This document shows positions 34,958-44,282 of a DNA stretch of 47,636 nucleotides, in pieces. A program made the translations under genes and the position numbers. Origin of the DNA: Synechococcus sp. CCY 9618 (lineage in GTDB: Bacteria; Cyanobacteriota; Cyanobacteriia; PCC-6307; Cyanobiaceae); the NCBI RefSeq assembly GCF_019038415.1, contig NZ_JAFKRG010000021.1:1-47636 (forward strand), given 5' to 3'. The notes under the pieces were generated by a model. It ran no database searches. It worked only from the letters and a program-made list of their open reading frames with translations, and was not told where the DNA came from. Each line of letters starts with the position of its first letter. Within the stretch, counting starts at the first letter, position 1.

Positions 34958-35365
34958 ATGAATTGCGTCCGTCGTCTCTCCCTCCCGATCGCCGTCCTGG
35001 CTCTGGCTCTGGGGTCCTCCGGTGCCGCCCTGGCCCAGGCGGGGTCTTCCGGGCCGGGCCGGCCCACCGCCGCCCAGATGCAGAAGATCTTCCCCGATCA
35101 GAAGCGTCTGGCCATCAGCGACCACCAGGCCCGGATCGCCATCCTCCAGAACGGCGAGCGCTGCCTTTCGTCCGCCGGCAGCAGTGAAGCCCTTCGCAAC
35201 TGCATGAAGCAGGAACGCGACGCCTACCAGCGGCAGCGCCAGCAGCATCGCGCCGCGATGAAGGCCGTGTTTGAGCGCAACGGCATCCCCCTGCCCCAGT
35301 GGAGCAAGGGGGATCGCAAGGGCCAATGGGGTGAGCGGTCCCAGGGCGAAGCCGGCTCCATCTGA
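34958..35365 (+). CDS. Small exported hypothetical protein
   Basis: A 135-aa protein with a clean signal peptide (MNCVRRLSLPIAVLALALGS, cleavage after AALA). The mature part is mostly helical and rich in Gln, Arg and Lys: MQKIFPDQKRLAISDHQARI and MKQERDAYQRQRQQHRAAMK. Two Cys (in GERCLSS and LRNCMKQ) could form a disulfide. The size and charged helical character recall small periplasmic stress proteins, but I see no family motif and do not assign one. It follows the EnvZ-like kinase by 119 bp and is convergent with pgk (29-bp gap). The upstream in-frame extension to 34856 is not protein-like. Confidence 0.7.
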   Translation: MNCVRRLSLPIAVLALALGSSGAALAQAGSSGPGRPTAAQMQKIFPDQKRLAISDHQARIAILQNGERCLSSAGSSEALRNCMKQERDAYQRQRQQHRAAMKAVFERNGIPLPQWSKGDRKGQWGERSQGEAGSI

Positions 35366-35394
35366 AGCCGGTTCCATCCGGTCATGACTGCCGC

Positions 35395-36600
35395 TCAGGC
35401 CTCGTCGAGGGCGGCCACGCCAGGCAGCACCTTGCCTTCCAGCAGCTCCAGGCTGGCGCCGCCGCCGGTGGAGATGTGGCTCATCTGCTCGGCCACGCCC
35501 ACCTTCTCCACCGCCGCCACCGAGTCTCCGCCGCCGATGATCGTGCAGCAGCCCTTGGCGCTCAGGTCGGCCAGGGTGTGGGCGATGGCGTTGGTGCCGG
35601 CGGCGAAGGCGTCGAACTCGAACACGCCCATGGGGCCGTTCCAGATCACGGTCTTGCAGTCGGCCAGCGCGGCCTGGAAGGTCTTCACCGAATCGGGGCC
35701 GATGTCGAGGCCCATCCAGCCGTCGGGGATGGCCTCGATCGCCACGGTCTGGCTGGCGGCGTCGGGGGCGAAGTTGTCGGCCAGCACCACATCGGTGGGC
35801 AGCAGCAGCTGCACGCCCTTGGCGGCCGCCTTGGCTTCGAGTTCCTTCGCCAGTTCCAGCTTGTCCTCCTCCACCAGGCTCTTGCCCACCGCCAGGCCCC
35901 GGGCCTTGTAGAAGGTGAAGATCATGCCGCCGCCGATCAGCACCTTGTCGCACTTGTCGATCAGCGACTCCAGCACGCCGATCTTGCTGCTCACCTTGGA
36001 TCCGCCCACGATGGCGGCCAGGGGGCGCTTGGGCTCATCGATGGCGCCCTGCAGGTACTGCAGTTCCTTCTCCATCAGAAAGCCGGCCACGCTGGGATTC
36101 AGGTAGGCCGTGACGCCCTGGGTGGAGGCATGGGCCCGGTGGGCGGCGCCGAAGGCATCGTTGACGTAGACATCGGCCAGGGCGGCCAGTTTTTCGGCGA
36201 AGCCGGCGTCGTTCTTCTCCTCTTCAGCGAAGAAGCGCACGTTCTCCAGCAGCACCACGTCGCCGTCGGCCATGGCCGCCACCTTGGCTTCGGCGTCGGG
36301 GCCGATGCAGCTGTCGGTCTTGACCACCGGCTTGCCGAGCAGCTCGCCGAGCCGGGCCGCCACCGGGGTGAGCCGCATGGCCTCGTTCACCTGGCCCTTG
36401 GGCCGGCCGAAGTGGGCCGCCAGCAGCACCCGGGCCCCGTGGTCGACCAGATGGCGCACGGTCGGCAGGGCGGCCCGGATGCGGGTGTCGTCGGTGATGC
36501 CGCCGGCGTCATCGAGGGGAACGTTGAAGTCGACCCTGACCAGCACCCGCTTGCCGCGGAGATCGTCGGCGCTGAGGCTGGAGAGGGATCGCTTCGCCAT
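35395..36600 (-). CDS. pgk: Phosphoglycerate kinase
   Basis: Transfers phosphate between 1,3-bisphosphoglycerate and ADP in glycolysis and, in the reverse sense, in the Calvin cycle. The 401-aa product begins [20 protein letters not shown] with [14 protein letters not shown]. It has [50 protein letters not shown], the hinge ATP site [15 protein letters not shown], and [17 protein letters not shown] at the nucleotide site. Start at ATG 36600, the family N-terminus. It is divergent from usp with 140 bp between. Confidence 0.98.
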   Translation of the reverse strand: MAKRSLSSLSADDLRGKRVLVRVDFNVPLDDAGGITDDTRIRAALPTVRHLVDHGARVLLAAHFGRPKGQVNEAMRLTPVAARLGELLGKPVVKTDSCIGPDAEAKVAAMADGDVVLLENVRFFAEEEKNDAGFAEKLAALADVYVNDAFGAAHRAHASTQGVTAYLNPSVAGFLMEKELQYLQGAIDEPKRPLAAIVGGSKVSSKIGVLESLIDKCDKVLIGGGMIFTFYKARGLAVGKSLVEEDKLELAKELEAKAAAKGVQLLLPTDVVLADNFAPDAASQTVAIEAIPDGWMGLDIGPDSVKTFQAALADCKTVIWNGPMGVFEFDAFAAGTNAIAHTLADLSAKGCCTIIGGGDSVAAVEKVGVAEQMSHISTGGGASLELLEGKVLPGVAALDEA

Positions 36601-36740
36601 GGATACGGTTAAGGAAAGGCGGGGGGACCTTAGCCTCCGGCCCCTCCTGCCCCGCGTGTGGGGCGATTCGGTTCTTCCCACCCCCCGCCCCTGGCGACCG
36701 CGGCGGTCAGCGCTAGGACAAGTGAGCTGGTTAACCCCCC

Positions 36741-37124
36741 ATGTTCGACACCGTCCTCTTTCCCATCGATCAGAGCCGTCAGACGATGGATACGGCGGCC
36801 GTCGCCCTGCAGCTGGCCCAGCGCCACGGCAGCCGGGTGGTGCTGCTGTCGGTGGTGGAGGCGGAGGAGGGCGTGATGCACGATCCGGCCGAGGTGGCCC
36901 GCCTGCTGGAGCAGGCCCGGGCCAGCTTCAGCCAGGCCGGCGTGAGCTGTGAGGTGATCGAGCGGGAGGGGAAGCCGGCCTTCGTGATCGGCGACGTGGC
37001 TGATGAGATCAATGCCGATGTGATCGTCATGGGCACCCGCGGCATCACCCTCGACGGGGACCAGCAGAGCACCGCCGCCCGGGTGCTGCAGCTGGCGCCC
37101 TGTCCGGTGCTGGTGGTGCCCTGA
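36741..37124 (+). CDS. Universal stress protein (UspA family)
   Basis: A 127-aa single-domain Usp: [20 protein letters not shown] at the N-terminus, then [12 protein letters not shown] and [20 protein letters not shown]. The C-terminal ATP-type loop is G-(2)-G-(9)-G(S/T)-like but only partly kept ([20 protein letters not shown]), followed by CPVLVVP. The gene stop overlaps the rbgA start (TGATG), so it heads a coupled operon usp-rbgA-rluD. Nucleotide binding is likely but not certain. Confidence 0.9.
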   Translation: MFDTVLFPIDQSRQTMDTAAVALQLAQRHGSRVVLLSVVEAEEGVMHDPAEVARLLEQARASFSQAGVSCEVIEREGKPAFVIGDVADEINADVIVMGTRGITLDGDQQSTAARVLQLAPCPVLVVP

Positions 37125-38041
37125 TGCCGGATCACGGCGATCCGGTCCGGCTCAGCACGGCCGCCCCACCGATTCAGTGGTATCCCGGCCACATCGCCAA
37201 GGCGGAGAAGGCCCTCAGCGCCAACCTGGAGAAGGTGGATCTGGTGATCGAGGTGCGGGACGCCCGCATCCCTCTGGCCACCAGCCACCCGCGGCTGCAA
37301 CGCTGGATCCGGGGCAAGCAGCATCTGCTGGTGATCAACCGCCGCGACATGGTGAGCCCCGAGGCGCGCCTGGCCTGGGATGGCTGGTTCCGCCGGCGGG
37401 GTCAGGTGCCCTGGTGGTGCGACGCCAAGGTGGGCACCGGCGTCAAGCAGCTGCAGCAGGCGGCGATCCGGGCCGGGGAACAGCTCAACGCCCGCCGGGC
37501 CGGCCGCGGCATGCGGCCCCGGCCGGTGCGGGCCCTGATGCTGGGCTTCCCCAACGTGGGCAAGTCAGCCCTGATCAACCGCCTGGTGCGCCAGAAGGTG
37601 GTGGAGAGCGCCCGCCGCGCCGGCGTCACCCGCAGCCTGCGCTGGGTGCGGCTGGGCCAGGATCTGGACCTGCTCGATGCCCCCGGGGTGCTGCCGCCCC
37701 GGCTCGACGATCAGCTGGCCGGGCTGCGGCTTGCCCTCTGCGACGACATCGGCCAGGCCGCCTACGACGGTGAGGCGGTGGCCCAGGCCTTCCTGCAGCT
37801 GCTGAGCCAGCTCGAGCCGGTGGCGGGTGCCGGCGTGGCCCCGGGGCTGCTGGAGAAGCGCTACGGCGTGGCGATGGCCCCCGGGCGGCCGGATGCCGCC
37901 GCCTGGCTGGCGGCCAGCGCCGCCCGCCACACCAGCGGCGACACGGCCCGCATGGCCCAGCGGCTGCTGGACGATTTCCGCCGCTCCCTGCTGGGGCCGA
38001 TCTCCCTGGAACTGCCCCTCCAGGAGCCGCCTCCCGACTGA
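37124..38041 (+). CDS. rbgA: Ribosome biogenesis GTPase RbgA/YlqF
   Basis: Circularly permuted GTPase that helps late assembly of the 50S subunit. In the 305-aa protein the motifs run G4-G5-G1-G2-G3: G4 is NRRD (72-75, where NKxD is usual), G5 DAK (100-102), G1 GFPNVGKS (141-148), G2 Thr169 (AGVTRS) and G3 DAPG (185-188). The N-terminus has the family WYPGHIAKAEKAL and VIEVRDARIPLATSHP. The G4 lysine is replaced by Arg. It is coupled at both ends (TGATG) with usp and the pseudouridine synthase gene, fitting a ribosome-related operon. Confidence 0.94.
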   Translation: MPDHGDPVRLSTAAPPIQWYPGHIAKAEKALSANLEKVDLVIEVRDARIPLATSHPRLQRWIRGKQHLLVINRRDMVSPEARLAWDGWFRRRGQVPWWCDAKVGTGVKQLQQAAIRAGEQLNARRAGRGMRPRPVRALMLGFPNVGKSALINRLVRQKVVESARRAGVTRSLRWVRLGQDLDLLDAPGVLPPRLDDQLAGLRLALCDDIGQAAYDGEAVAQAFLQLLSQLEPVAGAGVAPGLLEKRYGVAMAPGRPDAAAWLAASAARHTSGDTARMAQRLLDDFRRSLLGPISLELPLQEPPPD

Positions 38042-39045
38042 TGGGCGCGTTCGGCGAGGGAGACGGTGAGCTGCTCACCCTGCGGTACCCCCGGCCGCTG
38101 CCCATGCGGCTCGACCGCTGGCTGGTGTCCCAGCGGCCCGAACAGAGCCGGGCCCGCATCCAGAAATTCATCGATGCCGGCTACGTGCGGGTCAACGGCG
38201 TCACCGGCCGGGCCAAGACCCCCCTGCGCACCGACGACACCGTGGAGCTGTGGATGCCACCGCCCGAGCCCCTGCCCTACCTGGTGGCCCAGCCCATGGT
38301 GCTGGACGTGCTCTACGAGGACGCCCACCTGATCGTGCTCAACAAGCCCGCCGGTCTGACGGTCCATCCGGCCCCAGGCAACAGGGACGGCACCCTGGTG
38401 AACGGCCTGCTGCACCACTGCCCCGACCTGCCCGGCATCGGCGGCGAGATGCGGCCGGGAATCGTGCACAGGCTCGACAAGGACACCACCGGCTGCATCG
38501 TGGTGGCCAAGAGCCAGGAGGCCCTGGTGAAGCTGCAGGTGCAGATCCAGAAGCGCATCGCCTCACGGGAGTACCTGGCGGTGGTGCATGGCCGGCCTGC
38601 GGCGGAGAGCGGCACGATCGTGGGGGCCATCGGTCGCCATCCGCTCGATCGCAAGAAGTACGCCGTCGTCGCCGATGCCTCCGGCCGCCATGCCTGCACC
38701 CACTGGCGCCTGATCGAAGCCCTCGGTGACTACAGCCTGCTGCGCTTCCGGCTGGACACGGGCCGCACCCACCAGATCCGCGTCCACTGCGCCCACATGG
38801 GCCATCCGATCGTGGGCGACGCCACCTACGGCCGCTGCCGCCGCCTTCCCGTGGCGCTTCCCGGCCAGGCTCTGCATGCGGTGCAGCTGGGACTGGATCA
38901 CCCCATCAGCGGCGAGCGGCTGGTGTGCGAGGCCCCCCTGCCGGAGGTGTTCGTGAAGCTGCTCGAGGCCCTGCACCGGCGCTGCGGCCCGGCGGCTAGG
39001 GCAGGGCTGGCAGGCGCGGACACGCCTCCACCAGGGTGCGGGTGA
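38041..39045 (+). CDS. rluD: RluA-family 23S rRNA/tRNA pseudouridine synthase
   Basis: A 334-aa pseudouridine synthase of the RluC/RluD group. The S4 RNA-binding domain (about 22-70, PMRLDRWLVSQRPEQSRARI) is followed by the catalytic domain with LIVLNKPAGLTVHPAPGN, the catalytic Asp146 in GIVHRLDKDTTG, and RLDTGRTHQIRVHCAHMGHP. RluD modifies helix 69 in 23S rRNA; the exact paralogue (RluD, RluC or RluA) is not certain. The start may be Met22 rather than the coupled ATG at 38041. The C-terminal tail runs 50 bp over the convergent ABC gene. Confidence 0.88.
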   Translation: MGAFGEGDGELLTLRYPRPLPMRLDRWLVSQRPEQSRARIQKFIDAGYVRVNGVTGRAKTPLRTDDTVELWMPPPEPLPYLVAQPMVLDVLYEDAHLIVLNKPAGLTVHPAPGNRDGTLVNGLLHHCPDLPGIGGEMRPGIVHRLDKDTTGCIVVAKSQEALVKLQVQIQKRIASREYLAVVHGRPAAESGTIVGAIGRHPLDRKKYAVVADASGRHACTHWRLIEALGDYSLLRFRLDTGRTHQIRVHCAHMGHPIVGDATYGRCRRLPVALPGQALHAVQLGLDHPISGERLVCEAPLPEVFVKLLEALHRRCGPAARAGLAGADTPPPGCG

Positions 39046-40606
39046 TCGCTGCCTGGGGGTGGGCCAGCAGATCCGCGCCGGCCCCCTGCTCCACCACCCT
39101 GCCGCCGTCCAGCACGATCACCCGATGGCAGAAACCGCCGGCCACGGCCAGGTCGTGGGTGATGAACAGCATCCCAAGGCCCAGTTCTCGTTGCAGTCGC
39201 CGCAGCAGGGCGAGCACCTCGGCCTGGACTTCGGCATCCAGCATGCTGACGCTCTCGTCGCAGAGCAGCACCTGGGGCTTCAGGATCAGGGCCCGGGCGA
39301 TCGCCACCCGCTGCTGCTGGCCGCCGGAAAGCTGCCGCGGCAGCCGGTCCTCGAACCCTTCGGGCGGATCCAGCCCCACCAGTGCCAGCTGGCGGCGGGC
39401 CAGGCGGCGGGCGTCCTGGCGGGAGGCCAGCCCATGGATCAGCAGCGGATCAGCCACCGCTTCCCCCACCGTCATCTGGGGGTTGAGGCAGGCCAGGGGA
39501 TCCTGAAACACCATCTGCAGGCGACGCCGGGCCCGCCGCAGGGGCCGGCCGCGCAGCTGACGCAGGTCGACGCCCTGAAGCCGCACCGCGCCGCCCCGCA
39601 CGGGCGCCAGACCCATCAGGGCCCGGCAGAGGCTGCTCTTGCCGCAGCCTGAGGCCCCCACCACCCCGATGGTCTCCCCCTCATGCAGGGTGAGGCTGAC
39701 ACCATCAACCGCCTTGATCCAGCGGGGCCTCCAGGGCGGCGAGGGCAGCGAATGCCAGCTGCGCAGTTCCTCCACCTCCAGCAGCACCGGGGCTGCGGCG
39801 GGGGCTTCGCTGCGGCTCCCCTCCCGTTCGCGGGCGGCGTGCACCAGCCGCCGGGCCAGGGGGGAGGCCGGTGCCGTGAGCAGCTGACGGCTGGGGGCCT
39901 CCTCCACCAGCTTCCCCTGGTCGAGCACGGCGATGCGGTCGCACCAGCGCCCGGCCATGGCCAGGTCGTGGCTGATCAGCAGCAGGGCGCTGCCGGCTTC
40001 GGTGCAGAGGTCGCTGAGCTGGGCCATCACCTGGCCGGCCACGGCCACGTCCAGGCTGGTGGTGGGCTCGTCGGCGATCACCAGGGGGGGATTGAGGGCC
40101 ATGGCCAGGGCGATGGCCAGGCGCTGGCGCATGCCGCCGCTGAATTCGTGGGGGAAGCTGCCGTAGCGCTCCGGGGCGATGCCCACCCGCGCCAGCAGCT
40201 CCCGGGCCCGCTCGCGGCCGCCGCCGCGGTGGGCGGCCAGGGTGTCGCGCAGGTGCTCGCCAATGGTGAGCAACGGGTTCAGTCGGGTCATGGGGTCCTG
40301 GAACACCAGGCCCACCGCCTCGCCCCGCAGCTGCCGCAGGGCTGAGCGCGTCATGCGGCGGGGATCCCGGCCGGCCAGGAGCAGATCCCCGTCGCAGCGG
40401 CTGCCGGGGGGCAGCAGCTGCAGCACCGCCCGGGCCACGGTGCTCTTGCCGCAGCCCGAGGGACCCACCAGGGCCAGCCGTTCGCCACCGGAGAGGCTGA
40501 GATCGAGGCCGTCCAGGGTGGGGTGCTCGCTGCCGGGGTACCGGACCAGCAATCCGCCGATCTGCAGCACCGGCGGCTGGGGGATGGACGGGGCGGGCAG
40601 GGCCAT
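38996..40606 (-). CDS. ABC transporter protein with two fused ATPase domains (dipeptide/oligopeptide type)
   Basis: A 536-aa fusion of two ABC ATPase domains, as in YejF, GsiA or DdpD-DdpF-type peptide transporters. Domain 1 has Walker A GPSGCGKST (48-56), the signature EFSGGMRQRLAIA and Walker B LVIADEPTTSLD. Domain 2 has Walker A GASGCGKSS, signature QLSGGQQQRVAIAR and Walker B VLLCDESVSMLD, in which Ser replaces the usual Pro-Thr after DE. The VFQDPMTRLNP and VFQDPLACLNP Q-loops are typical of oligopeptide ATPases. No permease or binding-protein gene lies next to it in the window. It is divergent from the RSH gene (97 bp). Confidence 0.92.
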   Translation of the reverse strand: MALPAPSIPQPPVLQIGGLLVRYPGSEHPTLDGLDLSLSGGERLALVGPSGCGKSTVARAVLQLLPPGSRCDGDLLLAGRDPRRMTRSALRQLRGEAVGLVFQDPMTRLNPLLTIGEHLRDTLAAHRGGGRERARELLARVGIAPERYGSFPHEFSGGMRQRLAIALAMALNPPLVIADEPTTSLDVAVAGQVMAQLSDLCTEAGSALLLISHDLAMAGRWCDRIAVLDQGKLVEEAPSRQLLTAPASPLARRLVHAAREREGSRSEAPAAAPVLLEVEELRSWHSLPSPPWRPRWIKAVDGVSLTLHEGETIGVVGASGCGKSSLCRALMGLAPVRGGAVRLQGVDLRQLRGRPLRRARRRLQMVFQDPLACLNPQMTVGEAVADPLLIHGLASRQDARRLARRQLALVGLDPPEGFEDRLPRQLSGGQQQRVAIARALILKPQVLLCDESVSMLDAEVQAEVLALLRRLQRELGLGMLFITHDLAVAGGFCHRVIVLDGGRVVEQGAGADLLAHPQAAITRTLVEACPRLPALP

Positions 40607-40703
40607 GGACGACGCCGGCGGCGCCCAGTCTGGATGGCCGTACGCGCATATCCCCGGCTTCGTGACGATTGCCCCATACCATGGGTGAACCCCGAAGGGT
40701 GTG

Positions 40704-43079
40704 ATGCTGAGAGCGGTGCCGGATCAAGGTTCCTCTCCGGTGGCCTACGCCCCGGTTCCATCCCCTGCTGCAGCCGGCCCCGTGGATGCAGCCGCGATGC
40801 GGCCGTCCCGATCCTGTCCCTCGGTCGCCGGCGCCCCGTCTCCGGAAACGGCGGACCAGGCCTACGGCGTTTCCCTGCCCCCCTGGTTGCGCCAGAGCCT
40901 TCAGCACCTGCCGCCGGTCGGCCAGGGAGCGCCCTCCGGCGACCCCGAGGCGCTGATCGCCGCCGCCTTCGACTTCGCCTACCAGCTCCACGACGGCCAG
41001 TTCCGGGCCAGCGGCGAGCCCTACATCGTCCACCCGATCGCCGTCGCCGGTCTGCTGCGCGACATCGGCGCCAGCCCGGCGGTGATCGCCGCCGGTTTCC
41101 TCCACGACGTGGTGGAGGACACCCAGGTCACCCCGGAGGAGATCGAGGCCCGCTTCGGCGAGGAGGTCCGCGCCCTGGTGGAGGGGGTCACCAAGCTGGG
41201 CGGCATCCATTTCACCAACCGCACCGAAGCCCAGGCCGAAAACCTGCGCCGCATGTTCCTGGCCATGGCCAGCGACATCCGCGTGGTGCTGGTCAAGTTG
41301 GCCGACCGGCTGCACAACATGCGCACCCTCTCGGCCCTCAAGCCAGAGAAGCAACAGCGCATCGCCCGCGAAACCCGCGACATCTACGCCCCCCTGGCCA
41401 ACCGCCTGGGCATCGGCCGCTTCAAGTGGGAACTGGAGGATCTGGCCTTCAAGGTGCTGGAGCCCGAGTCCTTCCGGGATGTGCAGCAGCAGGTGGCCTC
41501 CAAGCGCAGCGAGCGGGAGGAGCGGCTCGGCGCCACGGTGCAGCTGCTGCGCGATCGGCTGGCGGCGGTGGGGCTGGCCGACTGCGAGGTGAGCGGCAGG
41601 CCCAAGCACCTGTACGGCATCTGGAGCAAGATGCAGCGCCAGCAGAAGGCCTTCCACGAGATCTATGACGTGGCGGCCCTGCGGATCCTCTGCCCGAGCG
41701 TGGAGAGCTGCTACCGGGCCCTGGCGGTGGTGCACGACACCTTCCGGCCGATCCCCGGCCGCTTCAAGGACTACATCGGCCTGCCCAAGCCCAACGGCTA
41801 CCAGTCGCTGCACACCGCCGTGATCGGCCGCCACCGGCCGATCGAGGTGCAGATCCGCACCACCGACATGCACCAGGTGGCCGAGTACGGCATCGCCGCC
41901 CACTGGAAGTACAAGGAGGGGGGCTCCCCCGCCGCCGGCGAGACGGAGCGCTTCAACTGGCTGCGGCAGCTGGTCGACTGGCAGAAGGACGACGGCGGCG
42001 AGGACAGCAGCGACTTCCTGGCCTCGATCAAGGAGGACCTCTTCGACGAGGAGGTGTTCGTGTTCACCCCCAACGGCGATGTGGTGGGGCTGCGCAAGGG
42101 GTCCACGGCGGTGGATTTCGCCTTCCGCATCCATTCCGAGGTGGGCAACCACTGCCAGGGCGTGCGCATCAACGACCGCCTCTGTCCCCTGGCCACCCCG
42201 CTCAAGAACGGCGACTTCGTGCAGGTGATCACCGCCAAGAACGCCCACCCGAGCCTCGACTGGCTCAACTTCGTGGCCACCCCCACGGCCCGCAACCGCA
42301 TCCGCGGCTGGTACAAGCGCAGCCACCGCGACGACAACATCCAGCGGGGCACCGAGATGCTGGAGCGGGAGCTGGGCCGCGAGGGCTTCGACGCCCTGCT
42401 CAACGGCGAGGCCATCGCCCGGGTGGCCCGGCGCTGCAATCTGGTGGGCACCGAGGATCTGCTGGCCGCCCTGGGTTTCGGCGGCGTCACCCTGCAGCAG
42501 GTGCTCAACCGTCTGCGGGAGGAGGTGCGCCTCAGCACCGAAGCTGCCACCCCCGCCCGGACCAACGAGGAGGTGGCCGCCAGCGTGGCGGCGTCCCAGC
42601 CCCGTCACGCTCCGGCCGTGCACCCCTCCGACAGCCCGATCCTGGGGCTGGAGGGCCTGGAATACCGGCTGGGTGGCTGCTGCAGCCCCCTGCCCGGCGA
42701 GGGGATCGTGGGCACCGTGGCCCTGGGCAACCACGGCATCACGATTCACCGCCAGGACTGCTCCAACGTGGCTCAGGTGCCGGCCGAACGGCGTCTGCCG
42801 GTGCGCTGGAATCCCCTTGGCGAAGCCCACCAGCGCCGCTACCCGGTGCGGCTGCGCATCGAGGTGCTGGATCGGGTGGGAGTGCTCAAGGACATCCTGA
42901 TGCGCCTCTCCGACCACCGCATCAACGTCAGCGACGCCCGGGTGCGCACCAGCGCCGGCAAGCCGGCCCGCATCGATCTGCGGGTGGAGCTGCTGAGCGC
43001 GGCCCAGCTGCGCACCACCATGGATCAGATCCGCTCCATGGCCGATGTGCTGGATCTCTGCCGCACCGGCATCGGCTGA
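40704..43079 (+). CDS. spoT: RelA/SpoT homologue, (p)ppGpp synthetase/hydrolase
   Basis: The long RSH enzyme that makes and breaks (p)ppGpp. The 791-aa protein has a Pro/Ser-rich N-terminal extension of about 75 residues. An HD hydrolase domain follows with FLHDVVEDT (His134-Asp135) and VKLADRLHNMRTL, intact, so hydrolase activity is likely. The synthetase domain has YGIWSKMQRQ, DYIGLPKPNGYQSLHTAVIG and EYGIAAHWKYKEG; then come the TGS domain (about 449-508, VFVFTPNGDVVGLRKGSTAV), a helical/CC domain with GGCCSPLPGEGIVG, and a C-terminal ACT domain (about 714-785). Both activities therefore look possible. ATG 40704, directly after a GTG, has GAAGGG upstream. Confidence 0.96.
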   Translation: MLRAVPDQGSSPVAYAPVPSPAAAGPVDAAAMRPSRSCPSVAGAPSPETADQAYGVSLPPWLRQSLQHLPPVGQGAPSGDPEALIAAAFDFAYQLHDGQFRASGEPYIVHPIAVAGLLRDIGASPAVIAAGFLHDVVEDTQVTPEEIEARFGEEVRALVEGVTKLGGIHFTNRTEAQAENLRRMFLAMASDIRVVLVKLADRLHNMRTLSALKPEKQQRIARETRDIYAPLANRLGIGRFKWELEDLAFKVLEPESFRDVQQQVASKRSEREERLGATVQLLRDRLAAVGLADCEVSGRPKHLYGIWSKMQRQQKAFHEIYDVAALRILCPSVESCYRALAVVHDTFRPIPGRFKDYIGLPKPNGYQSLHTAVIGRHRPIEVQIRTTDMHQVAEYGIAAHWKYKEGGSPAAGETERFNWLRQLVDWQKDDGGEDSSDFLASIKEDLFDEEVFVFTPNGDVVGLRKGSTAVDFAFRIHSEVGNHCQGVRINDRLCPLATPLKNGDFVQVITAKNAHPSLDWLNFVATPTARNRIRGWYKRSHRDDNIQRGTEMLERELGREGFDALLNGEAIARVARRCNLVGTEDLLAALGFGGVTLQQVLNRLREEVRLSTEAATPARTNEEVAASVAASQPRHAPAVHPSDSPILGLEGLEYRLGGCCSPLPGEGIVGTVALGNHGITIHRQDCSNVAQVPAERRLPVRWNPLGEAHQRRYPVRLRIEVLDRVGVLKDILMRLSDHRINVSDARVRTSAGKPARIDLRVELLSAAQLRTTMDQIRSMADVLDLCRTGIG

Positions 43080-43410
43080 ATGGCCGCTTCACGACCATCC
43101 AGGCAGAGGGGACGATCAGTCTCTTTTCATTGATTTGATTCCGGGTCTTGTTGACCCTTGGCCCTGACCTTCCGCCACTGAGTGGTGGCGTTGCTCCACA
43201 AACCCGTCGGGAAAGGCTCCCCAGGGGACAGATCATTCGCGACACCTGGACCGGTCTGTTGCAGGAATTTGGTGCCCCCACATCAAAGCAAGCCCCAGAC
43301 CTGCCGTCGCTGATGAAGCAGGCAGACATCAGGTGGTCGTCTTCTCCTGCTCGCTTGCCATCGGGCGAACACGACGCGCCGCGCGGGTCACCACAGCTCA
43401 GGACGTCTGC
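43080..43410. other. Intergenic spacer between convergent genes
   Basis: This 331-bp gap lies between the convergent RSH and methyltransferase genes. I see no convincing gene: the open frames do not resemble known proteins. It holds two inverted repeats near the 5' side, GGGTC/GACCC at 43143-43157 and CGCCAC/GTGGCG at 43173-43190. They might act in termination but have no long U-run. The part from 43080 to about 43150 is somewhat richer in A/T. No tRNA or insertion-sequence end is recognised. Confidence 0.6.
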
Positions 43411-44223
43411 TCAGCCCTGAGCCTGCTGCCCGGAGCGGATGGGTACGAATCCCCTGATCGCATTGGCCCGGGCGGAACAGATGATCCGGCCGTCGGCATC
43501 GGTCGGCAGGCGCTGCTTCAGGCGCACCCGGAGTTCCGCAAGGGCCCCGGACTCGAGGGTCGCCAGCGTGGCGTTGACACTTGGCCCCACCCGTACGGTT
43601 TGCCAGTAGTCGTCGAAATCGGTGAATGTCCTTTCCACCGTGATGGCCAGGGTGTCCAGTCTCTCCAGATCGGCACCCCTCCAGAGCGCCAGCAGGGAAT
43701 CGATCTGGGCCGCGCCGGGGCTGGGAGGCATCCCGATGGTGGCCCCGAGGGCCTGCAGTTCCTCCCGCAGGGCCTGGTAAGGAAATCCACCGCCTGCCAG
43801 GTCCCACCCATAGGCCGCCACGAGGCCACCGGGGCAGACCACCCGGGCCATTTCCGCCACACCCCTGGCCGGCTGGGGGACGAAGAAGATCACCAGCGGC
43901 ATGACAGCGGCGTCGAAGCTGTCGTCGCCGAAGGGAAGGGCCATGGCATCGCCTTTGGCCACCACCGCTTCGCCCAGCCCGGATCGACGACGCGCGAACG
44001 CCAGCTGCTCCTCGGAGGGGTCGACCCCATGAAGAGCGCTCGGGTGGCACCGGGCGGCGAGTGTTGCGGTGAAGGCACCATTGCCGCAGCCCACATCCAG
44101 CCAGCGCCACCCTGATGGTGGGGCCAGCCAGTCGAGGAACCGCTCACCGACCCGTTGGCTCCATCTCCCCATGTACCGCTCGTAACCCGTGCCATCGACG
44201 AAACGGATCTGATGGTCGGTCAT
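43411..44223 (-). CDS. SAM-dependent methyltransferase (class I)
   Basis: A 270-aa Rossmann-fold methyltransferase of the UbiE/Methyltransf_11 type. Motif I is WLDVGCGNGAFTATLA (about 41-56); then come HGVDPSEEQLAFARRR (motif II acidic residue), KGDAMALPFGDDSFDAAVM (motif III/post) and MARVVCPGGLVAAYGWDLAG (motif IV). The C-terminal third (YWQTVRVGPSVNATLATLES) is family-specific and may hold the substrate pocket. Such proteins cover small-molecule and quinone substrates and the target cannot be named. It is monocistronic, divergent from the SelO-type gene. Confidence 0.85.
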   Translation of the reverse strand: MTDHQIRFVDGTGYERYMGRWSQRVGERFLDWLAPPSGWRWLDVGCGNGAFTATLAARCHPSALHGVDPSEEQLAFARRRSGLGEAVVAKGDAMALPFGDDSFDAAVMPLVIFFVPQPARGVAEMARVVCPGGLVAAYGWDLAGGGFPYQALREELQALGATIGMPPSPGAAQIDSLLALWRGADLERLDTLAITVERTFTDFDDYWQTVRVGPSVNATLATLESGALAELRVRLKQRLPTDADGRIICSARANAIRGFVPIRSGQQAQG

Positions 44224-44258
44224 GGAGATCAGGCTTCGGCGCTCATGGTTCTCATCTC

Positions 44259-44282
44259 TGATATCTCAAGTGATATCTCAAG
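44259..44282. repeat. Perfect 12-bp tandem direct repeat in a divergent promoter region
   Basis: TGATATCTCAAG occurs twice without a gap (44259-44270 and 44271-44282), each copy containing the GATATC palindrome. It lies in the gap between the divergent methyltransferase and SelO-type genes (36 bp upstream of the methyltransferase start codon). It is A/T-richer than its surroundings. Candidate operator; no known regulator site is recognised. Confidence 0.8.

Noticed and set aside
39705-42917. A 1070-codon minus-strand frame across the RSH and ABC genes
   Set aside because: Low-complexity composition, no motif, and it covers two well supported real genes.
43080-43410. Possible insertion-sequence remnant in the RSH-methyltransferase spacer
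   Set aside because: No terminal inverted repeats, target duplication or transposase motif could be found.
43148-43420. Short plus-strand frame in the RSH-methyltransferase gap
   Set aside because: Starts at TTG, has no recognisable motif and no ribosome site, and runs into the 3' end of the methyltransferase gene.
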